Shown: positions 47,946 through 57,888, counted from the first letter of the stretch. The stretch is DNA of 64,000 nt from Pseudomonadota bacterium (GCA_023419535.1 JAEZXX010000059.1:4404-68403); one strand, 5' to 3'. Numbers and translations: made by a program. The notes: a model not told the origin generated them from the letters alone.

Positions 47946-48412
47946 TCCGCTTCGATCTTCGCTGCGGCGCGGGCCACGGCTTCGACGGCTGGTTCCGCTC
48001 CGGCGCCGATTTTGAGCGCCAGCAGGCCGGCCATCTCGTCACCTGTCCGCACTGCGGGACGGGCGCGGTGGAGAAGGCCTTGATGGCGCCCGCTGTCGCC
48101 AGCGCGACGCGCCGGCGGGCCGAGACCGGGCCGGCGCCCGCCGCGGCACAACCCTTCGCGCCAGTCGCCGGCGGCCTCGCGCCGGAGAAGGCCGCCGAAA
48201 TCCGGGCCCAGTTCCAGGCGCTGGCCCGCGAATTGCGCAAGGGGTCCGACGACGTGGGGGAGCGGTTCGCGGAGGAGGCGCGGCGCATCCATTTCGGCGA
48301 AGCGCAGGAGCGGCGCATCCACGGGCGCGCCACGCCCGACGAGGTCCGCTCGCTCGCCGAGGACGGCATTCCGGCTTTGCCGCTTCCCGCGCTGCCGGAG
48401 GACCGCCATTGA
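47942..48412 (+). CDS. DUF1178 family protein
   Basis: 156 residues. MIRFDLRCGAGHGFDGWFRS, then VTCPHCGTGAVEKALMAP, shows the DUF1178 signature with a C-x(n)-CPHC possible zinc site. The middle is Ala/Pro-rich, and HFGEAQERRIHGRA is a family motif in the C-terminal half. Function unknown. Overlaps both neighbours (ATGA and TTGA), so it belongs to the comF-grxC-nit operon. Confidence 0.9.
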   Translation: MIRFDLRCGAGHGFDGWFRSGADFERQQAGHLVTCPHCGTGAVEKALMAPAVASATRRRAETGPAPAAAQPFAPVAGGLAPEKAAEIRAQFQALARELRKGSDDVGERFAEEARRIHFGEAQERRIHGRATPDEVRSLAEDGIPALPLPALPEDRH

Positions 48413-48717
48413 GCCTCGAAGCGCCGCGCGGAAAGGTCTGGCGCAAGGCGCCGAGCCCCTGCATCTCCGTCTGCAAGTTCAAGGACAAGGGGCGCTGCAT
48501 CGGCTGCGCGATGACCAAGCCCGAGAAGAAGGCGTTCAAGCGGCTGAAGAAGAAGGAGGCCAAGAAGGACTTCTTCCTCGAACTCCTCGGGCGGCTCGAG
48601 GCGAACGGGCGTCTTGCCTACTGGACCCGCATGTATCGCCGCCGCTGCGCCCGGAAGGGCCGGCCGTGTCCGCTCGATCGGCTGGACCCGGTGGAAAAGG
48701 TCGACCGGGCCGCCTAA
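48409..48717 (+). CDS. DUF1289 family protein, copy 1
   Basis: 102 residues from TTG 48409. SPCISVCKFKDKGRCIGC carries the four-Cys set C18, C22, C30, C33 of DUF1289, with a second pair in RRCARKGRPCPLD. The family is small, likely metal-binding, and without a defined role. Overlaps DUF1178 by TTGA. A paralogue follows 32 bases on. Confidence 0.88.
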   Translation: MSLEAPRGKVWRKAPSPCISVCKFKDKGRCIGCAMTKPEKKAFKRLKKKEAKKDFFLELLGRLEANGRLAYWTRMYRRRCARKGRPCPLDRLDPVEKVDRAA

Positions 48718-48749
48718 CTGGAGCGGTTCCAGAGACCGGGCGGTGAGAC

Positions 48750-49043
48750 GTGGGCGAAGCGACGAACGAAAGCGACCTGCGGGCGGCTTGGGCGAGCGCC
48801 CCGTCTCCCTGCGTCGACGTGTGCAAGTACAAGCGCGCGGGGCGCTGCGTCGGCTGCTCGATGACCAAGGCGGAGAAGGACAGCTTCCCGTCCTCCGCCG
48901 GCGCGGCGGCCAAGCGCGCCTTCTTCGAGACCCTGTTCGAGCGGCTGCGCACCGAGCACAAGAACCCGGCCTTCTGGGCGATCGCCTATCGCCGCAAATG
49001 CGAGCGCGACGGCGTGCCGTGCCCGCTCGACTTCGAGGACTGA
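48750..49043 (+). CDS. DUF1289 family protein, copy 2
   Basis: 97 residues from GTG 48750. SPCVDVCKYKRAGRCVGCS keeps the same cysteine spacing (C21, C25, C33, C36), and RRKCERDGVPCPLDFED matches copy 1. A tandem duplication with copy 1 is likely. Its role is unknown. Confidence 0.86.
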   Translation: MGEATNESDLRAAWASAPSPCVDVCKYKRAGRCVGCSMTKAEKDSFPSSAGAAAKRAFFETLFERLRTEHKNPAFWAIAYRRKCERDGVPCPLDFED

Positions 49044-49062
49044 CCGGCTCGCTCAGATACGC

Positions 49063-49090
49063 AAAAGCCCGCCGGGACGAACCGGCGGGC
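49063..49090 (-). terminator. Terminator of the GNAT gene (minus strand)
   Basis: GCCCGCCGG (49067-49075) pairs perfectly with CCGGCGGGC (49082-49090). On the minus strand the stem is followed by TTTTGC. It lies just after the GNAT stop and may also stop plus-strand transcripts from the DUF1289 pair. Confidence 0.7.
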
Positions 49091-49094
49091 CCTC

Positions 49095-49598
49095 TCATCC
49101 GGTGGTCTGCCGCATGACCCGGCAGGTTCTCACAATCCCAGGCATGATTTCGGTTTCTGCCAAGTCGAGCGTTCGGAAACCATGCTTGCGGTAAAAGCCA
49201 ATCGCCTGAACGCTCGATTCCAGGACGTGAACCTCGATCGGGCGCTTTCCTGCAACTCCACGAACAGCGCGAAGCAGCAGCGCACCGGCGCCGGAACGCT
49301 GGTGGCGTGGTAGAATATACTTGCCCCAAAGGTAGACGGTCGGACGGTCGTCGGAATGGACGGCCGTGCCGACGACGTTTCCGTTATGGATAAGGCATAG
49401 ACCCAGCGCTCCCCTGGGGATCAGGCTGGATGTCCCCCGCCGGTCGATCTCGCGAATCATCGCCTTGACGGCTTCAAACCCCAAGGTGGACGCGTAGGTC
49501 GCGGCCCAAGTAGAACGCCACACCGCAACCATGCGCTCGGCGTCACTGCTGACGGATGGCCTGACGAGGTATGCGCTACGCACGCACACCTCGCCCAC
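49095..49598 (-). CDS. GNAT family N-acetyltransferase
   Basis: 167 residues. YILPRHQRSGAGALLLRAV is the acetyl-CoA motif A, and SSVQAIGFYRKHGFRTLDLA motif B. VWRSTWAATYASTLGFEA at the start resembles the N-acetyltransferase subgroup of phosphinothricin/aminoglycoside-like enzymes; substrate unknown. Codon use is clearly less GC-biased than in neighbours, suggesting recent transfer. Confidence 0.88.
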   Translation of the reverse strand: MGEVCVRSAYLVRPSVSSDAERMVAVWRSTWAATYASTLGFEAVKAMIREIDRRGTSSLIPRGALGLCLIHNGNVVGTAVHSDDRPTVYLWGKYILPRHQRSGAGALLLRAVRGVAGKRPIEVHVLESSVQAIGFYRKHGFRTLDLAETEIMPGIVRTCRVMRQTTG

Positions 49599-49639
49599 AG
49601 TCTTCCACGATCGAACCTGTCCTCGATCTGCGGTGCGGC

Positions 49640-50113
49640 CTACTTGAGGTGGGCGCGCAGGAACCAGGCGAACTTGTCGTGCGTCTCGATGCGCGCCGTG
49701 GCGAGGTCGTTGGTCGCCCAGTCGCCATGCTCCTCGGCGACCTGCGCCAGCGAGGAGAGAGTCGCCGACAGGGTCTCCTGGTCCTTGAGGAGCGCCTCGA
49801 TCATGCCGCGCGCATCGGCGTGGCCGTCGTGCTCCTTGACCGCCGACCGCTCAAGATAGACCGAATGACGGCCCTCCGCATGCGCGTCGAACGCCTTGAT
49901 GCGCTCGGCCAGCGTATCCTGGGCCTCGAAATGGTCCTCGTAGATCTTCTGGAACAGCTCGTGCAGCGGCCCGAAGGACATGCCGGTGACGTTCCAGTGG
50001 AAGTTCTGCGCCTTCAGCGTCTCGACGGCGGTCTCCGCCAGGGCCTGCGTCAGGCCGTTGACGATGTCTTCCTTGGCGGTCGGCTCGATCTTGGCGGCGA
50101 CGAAGCTGCCCAT
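49640..50113 (-). CDS. dps: DNA starvation/stationary-phase protection protein Dps
   Basis: 157 residues. Ferroxidase ligands H39 (NFHWNVTG), H51 (LHELF), D66 and E70 (DTLAERI) are all present. Dps forms a 12-mer that stores iron, consumes peroxide and protects DNA. An AAGGAG site precedes ATG 50113. Two ICE-like boxes upstream suggest control by the iron regulator Irr. Confidence 0.95.
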   Translation of the reverse strand: MGSFVAAKIEPTAKEDIVNGLTQALAETAVETLKAQNFHWNVTGMSFGPLHELFQKIYEDHFEAQDTLAERIKAFDAHAEGRHSVYLERSAVKEHDGHADARGMIEALLKDQETLSATLSSLAQVAEEHGDWATNDLATARIETHDKFAWFLRAHLK

Positions 50114-50158
50114 GGGAGTCTCCTTCAGGTGCGGTTTGGCGGGGCGGCGTCCGCCCGA

Positions 50159-50175
50159 ATTGGAATGATTACAAA
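50159..50175 (-). promoter_or_regulatory. Irr/ICE-like box, copy 1, upstream of dps
   Basis: ATTGGAATGATTACAAA matches copy 2 at 14 of 17 positions. It is about 46 bases before the dps start, near the likely -10 region, a position that suits repression. The palindrome is weaker than in copy 2. Confidence 0.45.
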
Positions 50176-50207
50176 CTAAAGGGCGCGACGGTGCAAATCA
50201 ACCCCTC

Positions 50208-50224
50208 TTTGGAATGATTCTAAA
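50208..50224 (-). promoter_or_regulatory. Irr/ICE-like box, copy 2, upstream of dps
   Basis: TTTGGAATGATTCTAAA is a 7-3-7 inverted repeat with 6 of 7 arm positions paired. It closely follows the rhizobial iron control element TTTAGAANNNTTCTAAA bound by Irr. On the dps strand it lies about 95 bases before the start, 49 bases from copy 1. Irr itself is not in the window. Confidence 0.6.
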
Positions 50225-50354
50225 CAGTCTTCCGGATGGTCAGCTGGGGAAACCGGAGCGGTGCGGTCGAGTTCCGGGAAGGCGTGCGGTTCGGGTCGAT
50301 GGCGTGGGTCGTGGAACGGCGCGGTGCTCGGGGCTTCCCCTTTCTTCCGCATGC

Positions 50355-50394
50355 GGGAGACGGTCCGGCAGGGGGATGAGGGCTTCGAAGAGCG
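50355..50394 (+). repeat. Dispersed repeat, copy A
   Basis: A 40-base stretch starting GGGAGACGGTCC and ending CTTCGAAGAGCG. It recurs in the opposite orientation at 63859-63899 with one substitution and one single-base gap. Both copies are intergenic. Confidence 0.7.
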
Positions 50395-50413
50395 AGGCAT
50401 GGCCATGCCTCGC
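50392..50413. repeat. 22-base perfect palindrome
   Basis: GCGAGGCATGG followed at once by its reverse complement CCATGCCTCGC. It abuts dispersed repeat copy A and could be part of the same element. Confidence 0.55.
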
Positions 50414-50597
50414 TGGAGCCCTTCGCGACCTCACCCGGCCGCTTCGCGGCCAACCTCTCCCGGAACAGGAAAGGGTGGCGCTCCTCACGGAGGTGGGGGC
50501 GGAGGAGGAACTGCCTCCTTCTCCCGGAACGGTGGAGCTCGATGGGCGGCTCGTCCATACGGCAGGGGATGACGGCTTCGAAAAGCCCATCCCACGT

Positions 50598-51071
50598 TCA
50601 GGCGTCGAGCGCCTGCACCAATCCATGCGAGACGAAACGCATCCAGCGGCGCGACTGCGGTGCGATGCGCCATGCGACCAGGGCAGCGGCGGCCCGCTGA
50701 TCGCCGCTCCTATAAGCCGCGATCAGGCGGAGCAGCCAGCATTCGTCGTCGCTGACCGCGACGGCGCCCGGCCGATAGAAGGTCATGTCCGAGGTCGAGG
50801 TCGCCGACAGGCCGTGGAAGAACACCGAAGCGTAGCGCTCCAGCGAGACGTCGCGCGTCCCGGCCAGGAGGTAGCAGGCGCGCTCCAGATCGCTGCGCGG
50901 CGCGAGCTGGGCGCGCAGCGCCAGCCAGCGCAGCCGGTCGAGCTCGCGTCGCTCGCAGGCGTCGAGCGTGCGTGCCGCCGCGATCCGCTCCGCCGTCGGG
51001 CAGCGGGGGAAGGTCAGGACCCGGCGGTCCTCCGCTTCGTTGGACACTCGCAATGCGGTCGCCGGCATCAT
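50598..51071 (-). CDS. Hypothetical protein
   Basis: 157 residues, not recognised. No signal peptide or membrane segment. It has Arg/Leu-rich helices (ERRELDRLRWLALRAQL), then MTFYRPGAVAVSDDECWLLR and MRFVSHGLVQAL. Codon bias is that of a real gene. A GATAAT on the minus strand near 51135 may be its -10 box. Lies downstream of ubiG on the same strand with 96 bases between. Confidence 0.6.
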   Translation of the reverse strand: MMPATALRVSNEAEDRRVLTFPRCPTAERIAAARTLDACERRELDRLRWLALRAQLAPRSDLERACYLLAGTRDVSLERYASVFFHGLSATSTSDMTFYRPGAVAVSDDECWLLRLIAAYRSGDQRAAAALVAWRIAPQSRRWMRFVSHGLVQALDA

Positions 51072-51167
51072 CCGTCCCGTCGAGGATCCGCCCCGGGGGC
51101 GGCCTTAAAACTTGATCCGATGGGGCAGGTATTATCAGGTCGCCCCCGCCTTGGCAAAGCCCGGCCG

Positions 51168-51911
51168 CTACATCCGGCGGGCGACGACCATGTAGTTCAC
51201 GTCCATGTCCGGCGAGCGGCGCCATTCGTCGGCCAGCGGATGGTAGACCACGCCCGTCTCGCCCGCCATGGTCAGACCGGCCCGGGTCAGAGCGTCCTCG
51301 ATCTCGGACGGCTTCACGAGCTTGGAGTACTGGTGCGTGCCCTTCGGCAGCCAGCCGAGCACGTATTCGGCGCCCACGATCGCGAAGGTCAGCGCCTTGA
51401 AGGTGCGGTTGATCGTGGCGACGAAGAGGAGCCCGCCGGGCTTCACCATGTTGGCGCAGGAGCTGAGGAACAGCTCGACGTCGGAGACGTGCTCCACCAC
51501 TTCGAGGGCGAGCACGACGTCGAAGGTCTCGCCCGCCGCGTCGAGCGCCTCGGCGGTCGTCGCGCGATAGTCGATGGACAGGCCGCTCTCCTGCGCATGC
51601 AGCCGAGCGACCTCGATGTTGGTCGCCGAGGCGTCCACCCCGACGACCTCGGCGCCGAGCCGCGTCATGGGCTCGCAGATCAGCCCGCCCCCGCAGCCGA
51701 TGTCGAGGACCCGCAGGCCCTCGAACGGGCGGGTCGACTGCAAGTCGCGTGCGAAGTTGCCGCCGATCTTCTCGCGCAGATAGGCGAGGCGAACGGGGTT
51801 GAACTTGTGGAGCGGTTTGAACTGCCCCTTCGGGTTCCACCACTCCGCCGCGAGCTTCGAGAACCGCTCGATCTCGCCGTCGTCGATCGTCGTCGCGCGT
51901 GCTTCGTTCAT
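51168..51911 (-). CDS. ubiG: Ubiquinone biosynthesis O-methyltransferase
   Basis: 247 residues. [20 protein letters not shown] is the UbiG N-terminal signature; [20 protein letters not shown] is motif [14 protein letters not shown] and [12 protein letters not shown] follow. It makes both O-methylations in ubiquinone synthesis. ATG 51911 was chosen because the family starts shortly before this motif; the very long upstream frame is a shadow. In many related genomes ubiG is divergent from lysC; here the SDR gene is inserted between. Confidence 0.95.
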   Translation of the reverse strand: MNEARATTIDDGEIERFSKLAAEWWNPKGQFKPLHKFNPVRLAYLREKIGGNFARDLQSTRPFEGLRVLDIGCGGGLICEPMTRLGAEVVGVDASATNIEVARLHAQESGLSIDYRATTAEALDAAGETFDVVLALEVVEHVSDVELFLSSCANMVKPGGLLFVATINRTFKALTFAIVGAEYVLGWLPKGTHQYSKLVKPSEIEDALTRAGLTMAGETGVVYHPLADEWRRSPDMDVNYMVVARRM

Positions 51912-52009
51912 GCGTGGTCCTCTCGGCCCTTGCGTTCTCGCGATGCCGCATGGCCGCATGGGCGGTCCGAAGTCAAGCCGCCGGATCAACCGCAGCGCGA
52001 CGAGGAAGC

Positions 52010-52855
52010 TCAGCCCCCCACGATGGTTCCGCCGTTCGGATGTAGCACCTGGCCGGTCATGAAGGACGCGTCCTCGCAGGCGAGGAAGAGGATGGACGGG
52101 GCGATTTCGTTGGGCTGGCCGGCCCGGCCCATCGGCGACTGCGAACCGAAACCCTCCACCTTCTCGGGCGGGAAGGACATGGGGATGAAGGGCGTCCACA
52201 CCGGTCCCGGCGCGACGCCGTTCACGCGGATGTTCCGGTCCACCAGATTGGAGGCCATGGACCGCGTCAGGGCGGTGATGGCGCCTTTGGTCGAGGAATA
52301 GGCGATCAGGGAATCGTTGCCCTTGAAGGAGTTCACCGACGTTACGTTCACGATTGCGGCACCGTCCTTCAGATGATCGAGAGCCGCCTGCATCATGTAG
52401 ACATAGCCGTAGACGTTGATCTCGAAGTGCTTGGCGAGTTCCTCGGGCGTCAGCTGCCGCAGATCCTCGTCCTCGGACTGGTGCCCGGCATTGTTGACCA
52501 GGATGTCGAGGCGACCGAACTGCGAGACGACCCGCTCCACGGCGTCGTGGCAGAAGGCCTTGGACCGCACGTCGCCGGCGATCAGAAGGCAGCGGGCGCC
52601 CTCGGCCTCGACGGCCTGCCGCGTCGCCTGCGCGTCCTCCTCCTCGTCGAGATACATGACCGCGACGTCCGCGCCCTCGCGGGCGAGCAGCACGGCGGAG
52701 GCGCGGCCGATGCCGCTGTCGCCGCCGGTGACGATCGCCACCTTGCCCTCCACGCGCCCCGAGCCGGGGTAGCGCGGCATGAACTCGGGCGCGGGGGTCA
52801 TCTCCGCCTCGCGGCCGGGCGTCTGGTCCTGATGCTGGGCCGGAATCTGGCTCAT
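52010..52855 (-). CDS. SDR family oxidoreductase (YghA/stress-protein-39 type)
   Basis: 281 residues. [10 protein letters not shown] (43-52) binds NAD(P), NNAGHQ is the second motif, and YSSTKGAI has the catalytic Tyr-Lys. The ~30-residue N-terminal Pro/Gln tail ([13 protein letters not shown]) and [17 protein letters not shown] mark the subgroup that includes general stress protein 39 and YghA. Substrate unknown. ATG 52855 keeps this tail. Divergent from lysC, with 277 bases between. Confidence 0.92.
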   Translation of the reverse strand: MSQIPAQHQDQTPGREAEMTPAPEFMPRYPGSGRVEGKVAIVTGGDSGIGRASAVLLAREGADVAVMYLDEEEDAQATRQAVEAEGARCLLIAGDVRSKAFCHDAVERVVSQFGRLDILVNNAGHQSEDEDLRQLTPEELAKHFEINVYGYVYMMQAALDHLKDGAAIVNVTSVNSFKGNDSLIAYSSTKGAITALTRSMASNLVDRNIRVNGVAPGPVWTPFIPMSFPPEKVEGFGSQSPMGRAGQPNEIAPSILFLACEDASFMTGQVLHPNGGTIVGG

Positions 52856-53132
52856 CGGTCTCGTTCCTTCGATCGTGTCTGAAGCCGCGTGCCGGGCAGC
52901 GGCTGGCGTCGAGGGCGAAGCGATGTCGGCAAGTCCACGTTCCGCCGTTCGCGCCATCGGTTCGTTTGCCGCCCACGGGTTCCGTTCCGGCGGCGCGGCG
53001 TTTCTTGCGCCGGACCACCAAACCGGCTACTGCCGCCCTGCCTGTCGTTCGGGGTCTTGATGGAGGAGAGCCGGAGCGGCTCGCACTGTATCCATCACGA
53101 CCCGCCCTTCGGCAGAGAACCGGCATTTCCCC

Positions 53133-54392
53133 ATGGCCCGCATCGTCCTGAAGTTCGGCGGCACCTCCGTCGCCGATCTCGACCGCATCGCGAACGTGGC
53201 CCGCCACGTCAAACGCGAGGTGGACGCCGGCCATCAGGTGGCCGTCGTGGTCTCGGCCATGTCGGGCAAGACGAACGAGCTCGTCGACTGGTGCCGCACG
53301 GCCTCGCCCCTGCACGACGCGCGCGAGTACGACGCGGTGGTGGCCTCCGGCGAGCAGGTGACGGCCGGGCTTCTGGCCATCACCCTCCAGAAGATGGGCG
53401 TCAACGCCCGCTCCTGGATGGGCTGGCAGATCCCGATCCGCACCGACGGCCAGCACGGCGCGGCGCGCATCCAGGAGATCGACGGGTCGGAGATCGTGCG
53501 CCGCTTCGGCGAGGGGCAGGTGGCGGTCGTCGCCGGCTTCCAGGGCCTTGCGCCCGACAACCGCATCGCCACGCTCGGGCGCGGCGGGTCCGATACCTCG
53601 GCCGTGGCGCTGGCCGCCGGCCTGAAGGCCGACCGCTGCGACATCTACACCGACGTCGACGGCGTCTACACCACGGACCCGCGCATCGAGCCCAAGGCCC
53701 GGCGCTTGTCGCGCATCTCCTTCGAGGAGATGCTCGAGATGGCCTCGCTCGGCGCCAAGGTGCTGCAGGTGCGCTCGGTCGAGCTTGCCATGGTGCACAA
53801 GGTGCGCACCTTCGTCCGCTCCTCCTTCGAGGATCCGGACGCCCCCGGAATGGGCGATTTCGACAATCCGCCCGGAACCCTCATTTGCGACGAGGACGAG
53901 ATCGTGGAAGCCCAGGTCGTCACCGGCATCGCCTACGCCAAGGACGAGGCCCAGATTTCGCTCCGGCGCGTCGAGGACCGCCCCGGCATCGCCGGGGCCA
54001 TCTTCGGCCCGCTGGCCGATGCCGGCGTGAACGTCGACATGATCGTGCAGAACGTTTCGGAGGACGGGACGCGCACCGACATGACCTTCACCGTGCCGGC
54101 CGGCGACCTCGCCAAGGCGCTGAAGGTGATCGAGGACGCCAAGGCCGAGATGGGCTTCGACGTCGTCCAGTCCGACGGCGGGCTGACCAAAGTGTCGGTC
54201 ATCGGCATCGGCATGCGCTCGCACACCGGCGTCGCCGCCACCGCCTTCAAGGCCCTCGCCAAGCGCGGCATCAACATCCGCGCGATCACGACCTCCGAGA
54301 TCAAGATCTCGATCCTGATCGACGGCGAGTTCTCCGAGCTCGCGGTGCGGACCTTGCATTCGGTGTACGGTCTCGACAAAGCTCCCGTCTGA
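53133..54392 (+). CDS. lysC: Aspartate kinase
   Basis: 419 residues, class of alpha-subunit aspartokinases with two ACT domains at the C-terminus (about 265-419). [14 protein letters not shown] at 6-19, the substrate region [19 protein letters not shown], and the [12 protein letters not shown] motif are all present. It starts the lysine/threonine/methionine pathway and is usually feedback-inhibited through the ACT domains. ATG 53133. Confidence 0.96.
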   Translation: MARIVLKFGGTSVADLDRIANVARHVKREVDAGHQVAVVVSAMSGKTNELVDWCRTASPLHDAREYDAVVASGEQVTAGLLAITLQKMGVNARSWMGWQIPIRTDGQHGAARIQEIDGSEIVRRFGEGQVAVVAGFQGLAPDNRIATLGRGGSDTSAVALAAGLKADRCDIYTDVDGVYTTDPRIEPKARRLSRISFEEMLEMASLGAKVLQVRSVELAMVHKVRTFVRSSFEDPDAPGMGDFDNPPGTLICDEDEIVEAQVVTGIAYAKDEAQISLRRVEDRPGIAGAIFGPLADAGVNVDMIVQNVSEDGTRTDMTFTVPAGDLAKALKVIEDAKAEMGFDVVQSDGGLTKVSVIGIGMRSHTGVAATAFKALAKRGINIRAITTSEIKISILIDGEFSELAVRTLHSVYGLDKAPV

Positions 54393-54473
54393 GGCGGCGC
54401 GCCGGGCGCGCCGAATCGAGGGGTTAAGGTGTTCGCCTGTCTCGCGTAAGACGATCGATGGAAGACGCGTTTG

Positions 54474-56741
54474 ATGCGAAGCGAGTCCTTCGGCCCGCGG
54501 GTGCTGCTGCGCAAGATGCGCCAGCTCATGGCCGACCCGCTGGAGCCGCAAGCCCGGCTTGACGAGATCGTCCGCCAGATCGCGGCGACGATGGAGGCCG
54601 AGGTCTGCTCGCTCTACATCCTGCGCGCCGACGGCGTGCTGGAGCTCTACGCGACCCAGGGCCTCAATCCGAAGTCGGTGCATCTGGCGCAGCTTCAGCT
54701 CGGCGACGGCCTCGTCGGCACGATCGCGGCGACGGCGCGCGCGCTGAACCTCGACGACGCGCAGCGCCACCCGGCCTTCACCTATCTCCCGGAGACGGGC
54801 GAGGAGATCTACAACTCCTTCCTCGGCGTGCCGGTCCTGCGCGCCGGGCGAACGCTCGGCGTCCTCGTCGTCCAGAACGCGGAGAAGCGCGTCTATCGCG
54901 AGGAGGAGGCCGAGGCGCTAGAGACGGTCGCCATGGTCGTCGCCGAGATGATCGCGGCGGGCGGCCTGGAGGGGCTGTCGCGCCCCGGCGTCGTCCTCGA
55001 CCTGTCGCGCCCCGTCCATCTGGAGGGCGTCGGGCTCGCCGAGGGAATCGGCCTCGGCCACGTCGTCCTGCACGAGCCGCGCGTCGTCGTCACCAACCTC
55101 TTCTCGGAGGACACGGAGGCCGAGATAACGCGCCTCGATCAGGCGCTCTCCAGCTTGCGCATCTCGATCGAGGACATGCTGCTGCGCCGCGACATGCCGG
55201 CCGAGGGCGAGCATCGCGCCGTGCTCGAGGCTTACCGCATGTTCGCCAACGACCGGGGCTGGGTGCGCCGGCTGGAGGAGGCGGTGCGCAACGGGCTTTC
55301 GGCGGAGGCGTCGGTGGAGAAGGTGCAGTCCGACATGCGCGCGCGCATGATGCACATCTCCGACCCCTACATGCGCGAGCGCCTGCACGATTTCGACGAC
55401 CTCGCCAACCGGCTCCTGCGCCAGCTGATGGGGCGCGGCGACGACCCGTTCGGCGAGGAGCAGAAGAGCGACGCCGTGTTGGTCTGCCGCTCGATGGGCG
55501 CGGCCGAGCTGCTCGACTACCGGCGCGACCGCATTCGCGGGCTGGTCCTGGAGGAGGGCGCCGCGACGAGCCACGTCGTGATCGTCGCCAAGGCTCTCGG
55601 CATCCCGGTCGTCGGACAGGCCAAGGGCGTCATCTCCATGGCGGAGAAGGGCGACCCCATCGTCCTCGACGGCGAGGAGGGGACGGTGCATCTGCGCCCG
55701 CCCTCGGACGTCGAATCGGTCTTCGCCGAGCGCGTGCAGTTCCGCGCGCGCCGCCAGCAGCGCTACCGCGAGCTCGCCGACCTTCCCGCCCGCTCGCGCG
55801 ACGGCGTCTCGGTCGACCTCCTGATGAACGCCGGCCTTCTGGTCGATCTGCCGCAGATCGAGCAGACGCGCGCGGCCGGGATCGGCCTGTTCCGCACCGA
55901 GCTGCAGTTCATGATCGCCTCCCGCATGCCGCGCGTGGAGGAGCAGCGCCGCTTCTACGCCTCGGTGCTCGACGCGGCGGGCGACAGCCCGGTCACCTTC
56001 CGCACGCTCGACGTCGGCGGCGACAAGCTCTTGCCCTATCTCCACCAGTCGCCGGAGGAGAACCCGGCGCTCGGCTACCGCGCGTTGCGTCTCGCGCTCG
56101 ACCGTCCGGCGCTGATGCGCACGCAGCTGCGCGCACTCCTGCGGGCCGCGGGTGGGCGCGAATTGCGCGTCATGTTCCCGATGGTGGCGGATCTGGAGGA
56201 GATGCGCCGCGCCAAGCAGATGATCGAGGACGAGCGCGAGCGCCTGGAGCGCTTCGGCCACGCGATGCCGCGCGTGGTGAAGATCGGCGCGATGATCGAG
56301 GTGCCCTCGCTGCTCTACCAGCTCGATGGGCTGATGAGCCTCGTCGACTTCGTCTCGATCGGCTCCAACGACCTCTTCCAGTTCTTCTGCGCGGTCGATC
56401 GCGGCAATGTGCGCGTCGCCTCGCGCTACGACGACCTGTCGCCGCCCTTCCTGTCGGCGCTGCGCCAGATCGTGCAGGCCGGGCGGCGCAACGGCGTCGA
56501 GGTGACGCTCTGCGGCGAGCTCGCCGGACGGCCGCTCTCGGCGATGGCGCTGCTCGGGATCGGCTTCCGCTCGATCTCCATGACCTCCTCGGCCATCGGT
56601 CCGGTGAAGGCGATGCTGCTGGAGCTCGACATCGGCGAGCTGGAGCGGGCGCTCGACCTCTACATGGACCGCTGGCCCCCCGGCGCGAGCCTGCGCCGCT
56701 TCCTGCAGGACTGGGCCGACGCCCGGGCGATCCCCATCTAG
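54474..56741 (+). CDS. ptsP: Phosphoenolpyruvate-protein phosphotransferase PtsP (EI-Ntr)
   Basis: 755 residues. An N-terminal GAF domain (about 20-165, [18 protein letters not shown]), then the HPr-binding helical domain, the phospho-His H367 in GAATSHVVI, and the PEP-binding TIM barrel ([27 protein letters not shown]). It feeds the nitrogen phosphotransferase system, NPr-EIIA-Ntr. ATG 54474 is preferred to the TTG one codon earlier. Confidence 0.95.
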   Translation: MRSESFGPRVLLRKMRQLMADPLEPQARLDEIVRQIAATMEAEVCSLYILRADGVLELYATQGLNPKSVHLAQLQLGDGLVGTIAATARALNLDDAQRHPAFTYLPETGEEIYNSFLGVPVLRAGRTLGVLVVQNAEKRVYREEEAEALETVAMVVAEMIAAGGLEGLSRPGVVLDLSRPVHLEGVGLAEGIGLGHVVLHEPRVVVTNLFSEDTEAEITRLDQALSSLRISIEDMLLRRDMPAEGEHRAVLEAYRMFANDRGWVRRLEEAVRNGLSAEASVEKVQSDMRARMMHISDPYMRERLHDFDDLANRLLRQLMGRGDDPFGEEQKSDAVLVCRSMGAAELLDYRRDRIRGLVLEEGAATSHVVIVAKALGIPVVGQAKGVISMAEKGDPIVLDGEEGTVHLRPPSDVESVFAERVQFRARRQQRYRELADLPARSRDGVSVDLLMNAGLLVDLPQIEQTRAAGIGLFRTELQFMIASRMPRVEEQRRFYASVLDAAGDSPVTFRTLDVGGDKLLPYLHQSPEENPALGYRALRLALDRPALMRTQLRALLRAAGGRELRVMFPMVADLEEMRRAKQMIEDERERLERFGHAMPRVVKIGAMIEVPSLLYQLDGLMSLVDFVSIGSNDLFQFFCAVDRGNVRVASRYDDLSPPFLSALRQIVQAGRRNGVEVTLCGELAGRPLSAMALLGIGFRSISMTSSAIGPVKAMLLELDIGELERALDLYMDRWPPGASLRRFLQDWADARAIPI

Positions 56742-56797
56742 GGCGATCCGCCCCGCCCCTTTCCCGCAGACAACGACCCGAATCGAGCCGAGCCCCC

Positions 56798-57877
56798 ATG
56801 GCGATCCTGCCGCAAGCCGCGATGACCGAGATCCTGAAGCGCTTCCAGCATCTGGAAGGGGCGATGGCGGCCGGCCCGGACCACGAGACCTACGCCAAGC
56901 TCGCCTCCGAATATTCCGGCCTCGAGCCGGTCGTCGCCTCGATCCGCGCGCACGAGGCGACGGCGCGCGAGCTGGCCGACCTGCGCTCCATGATCGACGA
57001 CCCGTCCTCGGACCGCGAGATGCGCGATCTCGCCTCCGCCGAGATCGGCGAGGTCGAGGAGCGGCTGGAGCGCATCTCCAACGAGGTGCTCGTCCACCTC
57101 CTCCCCAAGGACGCCGCCGACGCCAAGGGCGCGATCCTCGAAATCCGCGCCGGCACCGGCGGCTCGGAGGCCGGCCTCTTCGCCGGCGACCTCTTCCGAA
57201 TGTACCAGCGCTACGCCGAGGAGAACCGCTGGAAGATCGAGATCCTCGACGCCTCCGACGGCGAGGTCGGCGGGTTTCGCGAAGTCATCGCCTCCGTGAC
57301 CGGCAAGGGCGTGTTCTCGCGGCTGAAGTTCGAGAGCGGCGTCCACCGCGTCCAGCGCGTGCCCGCCACCGAGGCGCAGGGGCGCATCCACACCTCCGCC
57401 GCCACCGTCGCCGTCCTGCCCGAGGCCGAGGACATCGACATCGAGGTGCGCGCCGAGGACATCCGAATCGACACGATGCGCGCGTCCGGCGCCGGCGGAC
57501 AGCACGTCAACACGACCGATTCCGCCGTGCGCATCACCCATCTGCCGACCGGGATCGTCGTCACCTCCTCGGAGAAGTCGCAGCACCAGAACCGCGCGCG
57601 CGCCATGCAGGTCCTCAAGGCGCGGCTCTACGACATGGAACGCCAGCGCGCCGACGACGAGCGCTCCGCCGCGCGCAAGAGCCAGGTCGGCTCGGGCGAC
57701 CGGTCAGAGCGCATCCGCACCTACAATTTCCCGCAAGGGCGCGTGACGGACCACCGCATCAACCTCACCCTCTACAAGCTCGACCGGGTCATCGACGGCG
57801 ACCTCGACGAACTGGTCGACGCGCTCGTCGCCGACCACCAGGCGGCGCTGCTCGCCGCCGTCGGCACCGCGAACTGA
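56798..57877 (+). CDS. prfA: Peptide chain release factor 1
   Basis: 359 residues. GGQ at 233-235 for peptide release, and the PAT stop-codon tripeptide at 189-191 in [14 protein letters not shown], which marks RF1 (UAG and UAA). Its partner methylase prmC follows after 11 bases. Confidence 0.97.
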   Translation: MAILPQAAMTEILKRFQHLEGAMAAGPDHETYAKLASEYSGLEPVVASIRAHEATARELADLRSMIDDPSSDREMRDLASAEIGEVEERLERISNEVLVHLLPKDAADAKGAILEIRAGTGGSEAGLFAGDLFRMYQRYAEENRWKIEILDASDGEVGGFREVIASVTGKGVFSRLKFESGVHRVQRVPATEAQGRIHTSAATVAVLPEAEDIDIEVRAEDIRIDTMRASGAGGQHVNTTDSAVRITHLPTGIVVTSSEKSQHQNRARAMQVLKARLYDMERQRADDERSAARKSQVGSGDRSERIRTYNFPQGRVTDHRINLTLYKLDRVIDGDLDELVDALVADHQAALLAAVGTAN

Positions 57878-57888
57878 CGGACGCGACG

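Larger units (their letters stand above)
50114..50597. other. Non-coding region upstream of dps with repeats
   Basis: 484 bases with no supported gene. The first 110 hold the dps promoter and ICE-like boxes. The rest carries a dispersed repeat, a 22-base palindrome and a GGCCGCTTCGCGGCC hairpin (50437-50451), plus CTCCCGGAAC-type stretches, the look of small intergenic repeat elements. All frames across it lack coding bias. Confidence 0.55.

Noticed and set aside
50214..52301. Long plus-strand frame across the dps upstream region and ubiG
   Set aside because: Arg/Gly/Ala-rich translation without domains; real genes lie on the opposite strand.
51168..54770. 1200-codon minus-strand frame through lysC, the SDR gene and ubiG
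   Set aside because: Only the last ~248 codons (UbiG) are real. The rest is antisense to lysC and frame-shifted over the SDR gene.
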